Positions 61,166-64,000 of a stretch of 64,000 bases of DNA are shown here, piece after piece. The stretch lies in contig NZ_KZ984537.1 in assembly GCF_003574395.1 (NCBI RefSeq), positions 5,665-69,664 of the forward strand, written 5' to 3'. The position numbers were made by a program, and so were the translations under genes. Origin of the DNA: Tabrizicola thermarum. GTDB taxonomy: Bacteria > Pseudomonadota > Alphaproteobacteria > Rhodobacterales > Rhodobacteraceae. The first letter of the stretch is position 1. Every line of letters begins with the position of its first letter. The notes under the pieces are model-generated. The model searched no databases, was not told the origin of the DNA, and saw nothing but the letters and a program-made list of their open reading frames with translations.

Positions 61166-61533
61166 GGAAGTCTCCTTCTTCTACTTCAGAGTGCATGGTG
61201 CGGGTTTTCCCGCCCCGAGGAGTAGCTAGGCGGTTCTGGAAGAATGTTCCATAGACGAGGGCGAATCTGGCTTTTCGATAACGCTTTGTTGCCGTTCAAC
61301 GGTATGTTGGCGAACATTTTCCCGCCGATGCAGGCAGGCCGTCCCTTTCCTTGCGCAGGGAAATGCACCTTTCAGGCGAAGGCTTGCCGATGCAAGGGGG
61401 CCGCAAGTCGTTTCCCCGCCTTGAACGATCCCCCACAATACCCCGGATCGGTCGCGCGATTGCCGCCATCCTGCCCGATTTCCTTGTGAAACCTGTCTGT
61501 CACAAACGGCGTGATTGTTCCCAAGAGGACACT
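61166..61533. other. Divergent regulatory region between EF-hand and lysR genes
   Basis: 368 bases without a gene. Locally AT-rich around 61240-61320, with the palindrome CCGTTCAACGG (61292-61302). The region is suited to hold both promoters; no LysR T-N11-A site stands out clearly. Confidence 0.5.
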
Positions 61534-62439
61534 ATGGATCGACTGACAGAGATGGAGGCCTTTGCCACGGTGGTGGACCAGGGCGGCTTCACCGATGCAG
61601 CCAAGAAGATGGGGATTTCCAAGTCTGCCGTCTCGAAACATGTCTCGGCGCTTGAGGCCCGGCTGGGCGCGCGCCTGTTGAACCGCACCACCCGCCGCGT
61701 CAGCCCGACCGAGATCGGTCTTGCCTATTACGATCGGGCCCGTCGCGTGCTGAACGACGCGGGCGAGGCCGATGCGCTTGTGACGTCGATGCAGTCCGCG
61801 CCTTCGGGCCTGTTGCGCGTGTCGGTGGCCACCGATTTCGGGGTGAATCTGCTCTCGCCAATTCTCGGGGATTTCCTGCTGGAATATCCCGACATCACGG
61901 TGAACATGGTCCTGAACAACCGCTATGTCGAACTGATCTCCGAAGGCTTCGACATGGCGATTCGCGTGGGCGAGCTGGAGGATTCGTCGCTGCGCGCCCG
62001 CAAGCTGACCGAGACGACCAAGCGGATGATCGGCTCGCCCTCGTATTTCCAGCGGTTCGGGCGGCCGCAGAAGATCGACGATCTGAACGACCACAAGCTG
62101 CTGCACTATTCGAATCAGGCCAACGGCAATGTCTGGAAGATCACCGCGCCCTCGGGTGAAAAGCGGCAGGTGCGCTCGGTCGGATGGCTGACGGTGAACG
62201 ACGGGCAAAGCCTGCTGAACGCGGCGATCTCGGGCCTTGGCATCGCCTATCTGCCGTCGTTCCTTTATGCCGACGCCATGCGTCAGGGCCTGGTCGAAGA
62301 GGCGATTCCCGGGCTGCCGACCGAAGTGCTGGGGATCTATGCGGTCTATCCGCCGGGCCGGTTCACCCAGCCGAAGGTCCGCGCCTTCATCGACTTCCTC
62401 GCGCGGCGCTATGCCGACAAGGGTCCCGACAACTGGTGA
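61534..62439 (+). CDS. LysR-family transcriptional regulator
   Basis: 301 aa. N-terminal HTH 'MEAFATVVDQGGFTDAAKKM', 'SKSAVSKHVSALEARLGARL', 'RTTRRVSPTEIG', then the periplasmic-binding-protein-like effector domain ('LLRVSVATDFGVNLLSPIL', 'FDMAIRVGELEDSSLRARKL'). CrgA/DsdC-like subgroup. CAAGAGGAC precedes the ATG. The adjacent divergent gene encodes the EF-hand protein; the real targets are unknown. Confidence 0.87.
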   Translation: MDRLTEMEAFATVVDQGGFTDAAKKMGISKSAVSKHVSALEARLGARLLNRTTRRVSPTEIGLAYYDRARRVLNDAGEADALVTSMQSAPSGLLRVSVATDFGVNLLSPILGDFLLEYPDITVNMVLNNRYVELISEGFDMAIRVGELEDSSLRARKLTETTKRMIGSPSYFQRFGRPQKIDDLNDHKLLHYSNQANGNVWKITAPSGEKRQVRSVGWLTVNDGQSLLNAAISGLGIAYLPSFLYADAMRQGLVEEAIPGLPTEVLGIYAVYPPGRFTQPKVRAFIDFLARRYADKGPDNW

Positions 62440-62445
62440 TCCGCT

Positions 62446-62471
62446 CCGTCAGGTTCCGGAACTGCTGACGG
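62446..62471. terminator. Hairpin between convergent lysR and OmpA-domain genes
   Basis: CCGTCAG-GTTCC-GGAAC-TG-CTGACGG: 12 paired bases with a two-base bulge. No T-run, so it is probably a weak bidirectional terminator. Confidence 0.55.
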
Positions 62472-62493
62472 CCAATTGTCCCCCTCTCGGTCG

Positions 62494-63450
62494 TCAACGG
62501 GTCGAAGTGACAACCACTTCGACCCGCCTGTTTTTCTGCCGACCCTCTTCGGTCCGGTTCGTGGCGCGCGGTGCCAGAAAGCCCACGCCCTTTGCGATCA
62601 CCCGGGCGGGGTCCGCACCGTGGGTCTTGATCAGCGCCTCGGCCACTGCTTCGGCGCGGCGTTGCGACAGGGCGATGTTCCCGGCCAGGCTGCCCGAAGC
62701 ATCGGTATGTCCGACCAGCGCCACGGTGCCGTCGGGATTGGCCTTCAGCCAGGCCGCCACGGCGGCAAGCGAGGCATAGTCGCCCTCGGCCAGGCTGGCC
62801 GAGCCACTGGCAAAGACCAGATCGTCCAGCACCGCGACGCCGACCTGATCCAGCGCCTGCCCGATCCCGCTGGCCCCTGGCACAGTGGCGGCGGCGATCG
62901 GGGCGACGACTTCGTCGGGAAGGTCGATCTCGGTCGCGGGTGTGCCGGCGGTCGGCGCGGTGGTCAGCGGGGCCTCTGTGACCCGGGTGATCTGGACATA
63001 GCCTGCACTTCGGCTGCGGCTGACCAGGATCGAGACGGCCTCCTTGCCCTTGACGGCGGACAGAAAGCGGTAATCGGACAGATCGACATGCATGTCCGGC
63101 TCGGGCATCACCTCGGTGCCGAAGCGGAAGTCAAAGCCGCCGCAATTGCGGGAGTCGCATTCGAACACGATCTCGTAGCCCGCCGCCGTCACCTGGTCAC
63201 GCAGGGGGGCAAGCAGGGCCAGCGTCGTCGCGCCCTCACTGCCAAGCCGGTAGGCGCGCTGGTCCAGCGCCCCTTCGACCACGCGCGAGGGCACGGTCGA
63301 GCCGTCGAAGGCGGCGACCGGCAGGGCATAGCTGCCCGGCACCTCGCGGCGGCTCTCCTCGCCCAGCACTTGGGCCGGAAGGTCCAGCGTCAGCGCGACG
63401 ACCGGCGTCGCCAGCATCTGCATCAGAACAAGGAAGATGGCCTTCGGCAC
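62494..63450 (-). CDS. OmpA-domain exported protein with DUF4892-like N-terminal region
   Basis: 318 aa from GTG 63450, with a signal peptide ('AIFLVLMQMLATPVVALTLD'). Residues about 30-165 contain 'LLAPLRDQVTAAGYEIVFEC', 'CDSRNCGGFDFRFGTEV' (two Cys, likely disulfide) and 'YVQITRVTEAP', resembling DUF4892. The C-terminal OmpA domain ('LVFASGSASLAEGDYASLAA', 'VALVGHTDASGSLAGNIALS', 'NRTEEGRQKNRRVEV') binds peptidoglycan. Probably a periplasmic/outer-membrane protein. It lies 19 bases downstream of the GNAT gene. Confidence 0.83.
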   Translation of the reverse strand: MPKAIFLVLMQMLATPVVALTLDLPAQVLGEESRREVPGSYALPVAAFDGSTVPSRVVEGALDQRAYRLGSEGATTLALLAPLRDQVTAAGYEIVFECDSRNCGGFDFRFGTEVMPEPDMHVDLSDYRFLSAVKGKEAVSILVSRSRSAGYVQITRVTEAPLTTAPTAGTPATEIDLPDEVVAPIAAATVPGASGIGQALDQVGVAVLDDLVFASGSASLAEGDYASLAAVAAWLKANPDGTVALVGHTDASGSLAGNIALSQRRAEAVAEALIKTHGADPARVIAKGVGFLAPRATNRTEEGRQKNRRVEVVVTSTR

Positions 63451-63469
63451 TGCCCGTCGCTTTCCGCGA

Positions 63470-64000
63470 TCATTTCATTCGATAGTGATACTGTCCCACA
63501 ACCCGCATGCCAAGGCGATCATACAGCGCACGGGCAGCGGCGTTCTGCCGGGTGACGACCAGCGACAGCCGGGTGGCGCCTTCGGAGGCGGCCCAGTTGG
63601 CCGCCGCGTGCAGCAGCGTCCGCCCCGCGCCCCTGCGGCGCTGTTCGGGGCGGACCTCAAGCGCGTGGAGCATCGCCTCGGACCCGTGGCAGGCGACAAA
63701 GGCCACCCCGGCGGGGCGGTCGCCCGTCCGGGCCAGAAGCACGGCCTTCGGCCCCTGCACCCGATCCATCACCGCGATCCGGGCCGGCCCGATGCCGCCC
63801 TCGGCCCAGATCGCGCGGGCGATCTCCAGCGGCGGCCAGTGCGGAAAGGCGGCAAGCGGGGGCAGATCGGCGGTCAACGCCGCGACCGGCGCGGCATAGG
63901 CCACCACCGGGTCGATCACGCGCCAGCCGCGACGGCCAAGGGCGGCGTCCAGCGCCGCGTCGGCCTCGCGCACCAGCATCAGCGGCTCGGCCATCGCGGC
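63470..64000 (-). CDS. GNAT-family N-acetyltransferase, 5' end outside window
   Basis: At least 176 codons, open to the right edge. Acetyl-CoA motif 'LHALEVRPEQRRRGAGRTLL' and 'NAAARALYDRLGMRVVGQYH' near the end. The ATG at 63994 is probably internal, because GNAT proteins of this kind have about 50 further residues before 'VREADAALDAALGRRGW'. Substrate unknown. Confidence 0.8.
   Translation of the reverse strand, partial: AAMAEPLMLVREADAALDAALGRRGWRVIDPVVAYAAPVAALTADLPPLAAFPHWPPLEIARAIWAEGGIGPARIAVMDRVQGPKAVLLARTGDRPAGVAFVACHGSEAMLHALEVRPEQRRRGAGRTLLHAAANWAASEGATRLSLVVTRQNAAARALYDRLGMRVVGQYHYRMK

Noticed and set aside
62499-62525. Perfect hairpin GGGTCGAAGTG-ACAAC-CACTTCGACCC taken as a terminator
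   Set aside because: It lies inside the last codons of the OmpA-domain gene and has no T-run; the hairpin at 62446-62471 is better placed.
1-64000. tRNA genes, intact insertion sequences, prophage or CRISPR
   Set aside because: I looked for cloverleaf signatures, transposase motifs, terminal inverted repeats, phage structural genes and regular spacers and found none that I can support.

Overview
The window is GC-rich and gene-dense, with many 4-base ATGA/GTGA overlaps, GTG and TTG starts, and protein families typical of Rhodobacterales (Rhodobacteraceae, Alphaproteobacteria). Organism-level signs are an SOS box of the alphaproteobacterial GAAC-N7-GAAC type, the order dnaX-GNAT-ybaB-recR-(HAD, rsmD), ftsEX beside a zinc-ribbon membrane protein, and a SelD-FAD fusion with MnmH. 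It reads as ordinary chromosome with several accessory blocks. I saw no prophage, intact insertion sequence, CRISPR array or tRNA.

Layout: (1) 1-2980, minus strand: the end of a surface-polysaccharide cluster. A GT61 glycosyltransferase is intact, but a GT4 glycosyltransferase carries a frameshift and a DegT/DnrJ aminotransferase has an N-terminal deletion plus an in-frame TGA. (2) 3252-20731: a sugar-catabolism locus. It holds two ribokinase-like kinases, a COG3618 lactonase, a UxaA-type dehydratase, a GntR/FCD regulator, a TIM-barrel isomerase, an aldo/keto reductase, a four-gene overlapping module (BtpA/SgcQ, M42/SgcX-like, FGGY kinase, creatininase family), a complete MalFGK-type ABC importer and two FucU/RbsD mutarotases. 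Three divergent promoter regions share the 16-mer CTRACATGYTAGYATG, which looks like the operator of the GntR protein and ties the locus into one regulon. (3) 20797-28350: two divergently duplicated secreted proteins, ArgE-like deacylase, a fasciclin protein, a DUF1287 protein, and the convergent, overlapping mnmH/selD pair. (4) 28869-37657: an SOS-controlled but C-terminally truncated dnaE2 flanked by copies of an intergenic repeat, adenosine kinase, nth, an Ada-like methyltransferase, an OmpA lipoprotein, a second GntR regulator, and accA. (5) 37899-50722: housekeeping genes (plsC, ftsXE, ilvD, rsmD, recR, ybaB, dnaX). (6) 50788-56729: accessory genes: TetR with a double operator and its alpha/beta hydrolase, a DinB-like protein, and an HlyD-ABC2-ABC2 exporter without ATPase. 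(7) 57081-64000: the SRP RNA (minus strand), a creatinase-fold protein, a FadH-type dienoyl-CoA reductase, a small EF-hand protein, LysR, an OmpA-domain protein and a GNAT protein cut by the window edge.

How the parts work together: the strongest functional story is the sugar locus. The importer delivers a sugar and FucU interconverts its anomers. The aldo/keto reductase, lactonase and UxaA dehydratase form an oxidative route like that used for L-fucose or D-arabinose. The FGGY and PfkB kinases with the TIM-barrel isomerase suggest a second, phosphorylating route. The BtpA-M42-FGGY-creatininase module has no reaction I can assign and is the best candidate for undescribed biochemistry. All functional statements rest on motif recognition by eye; no database search was possible.
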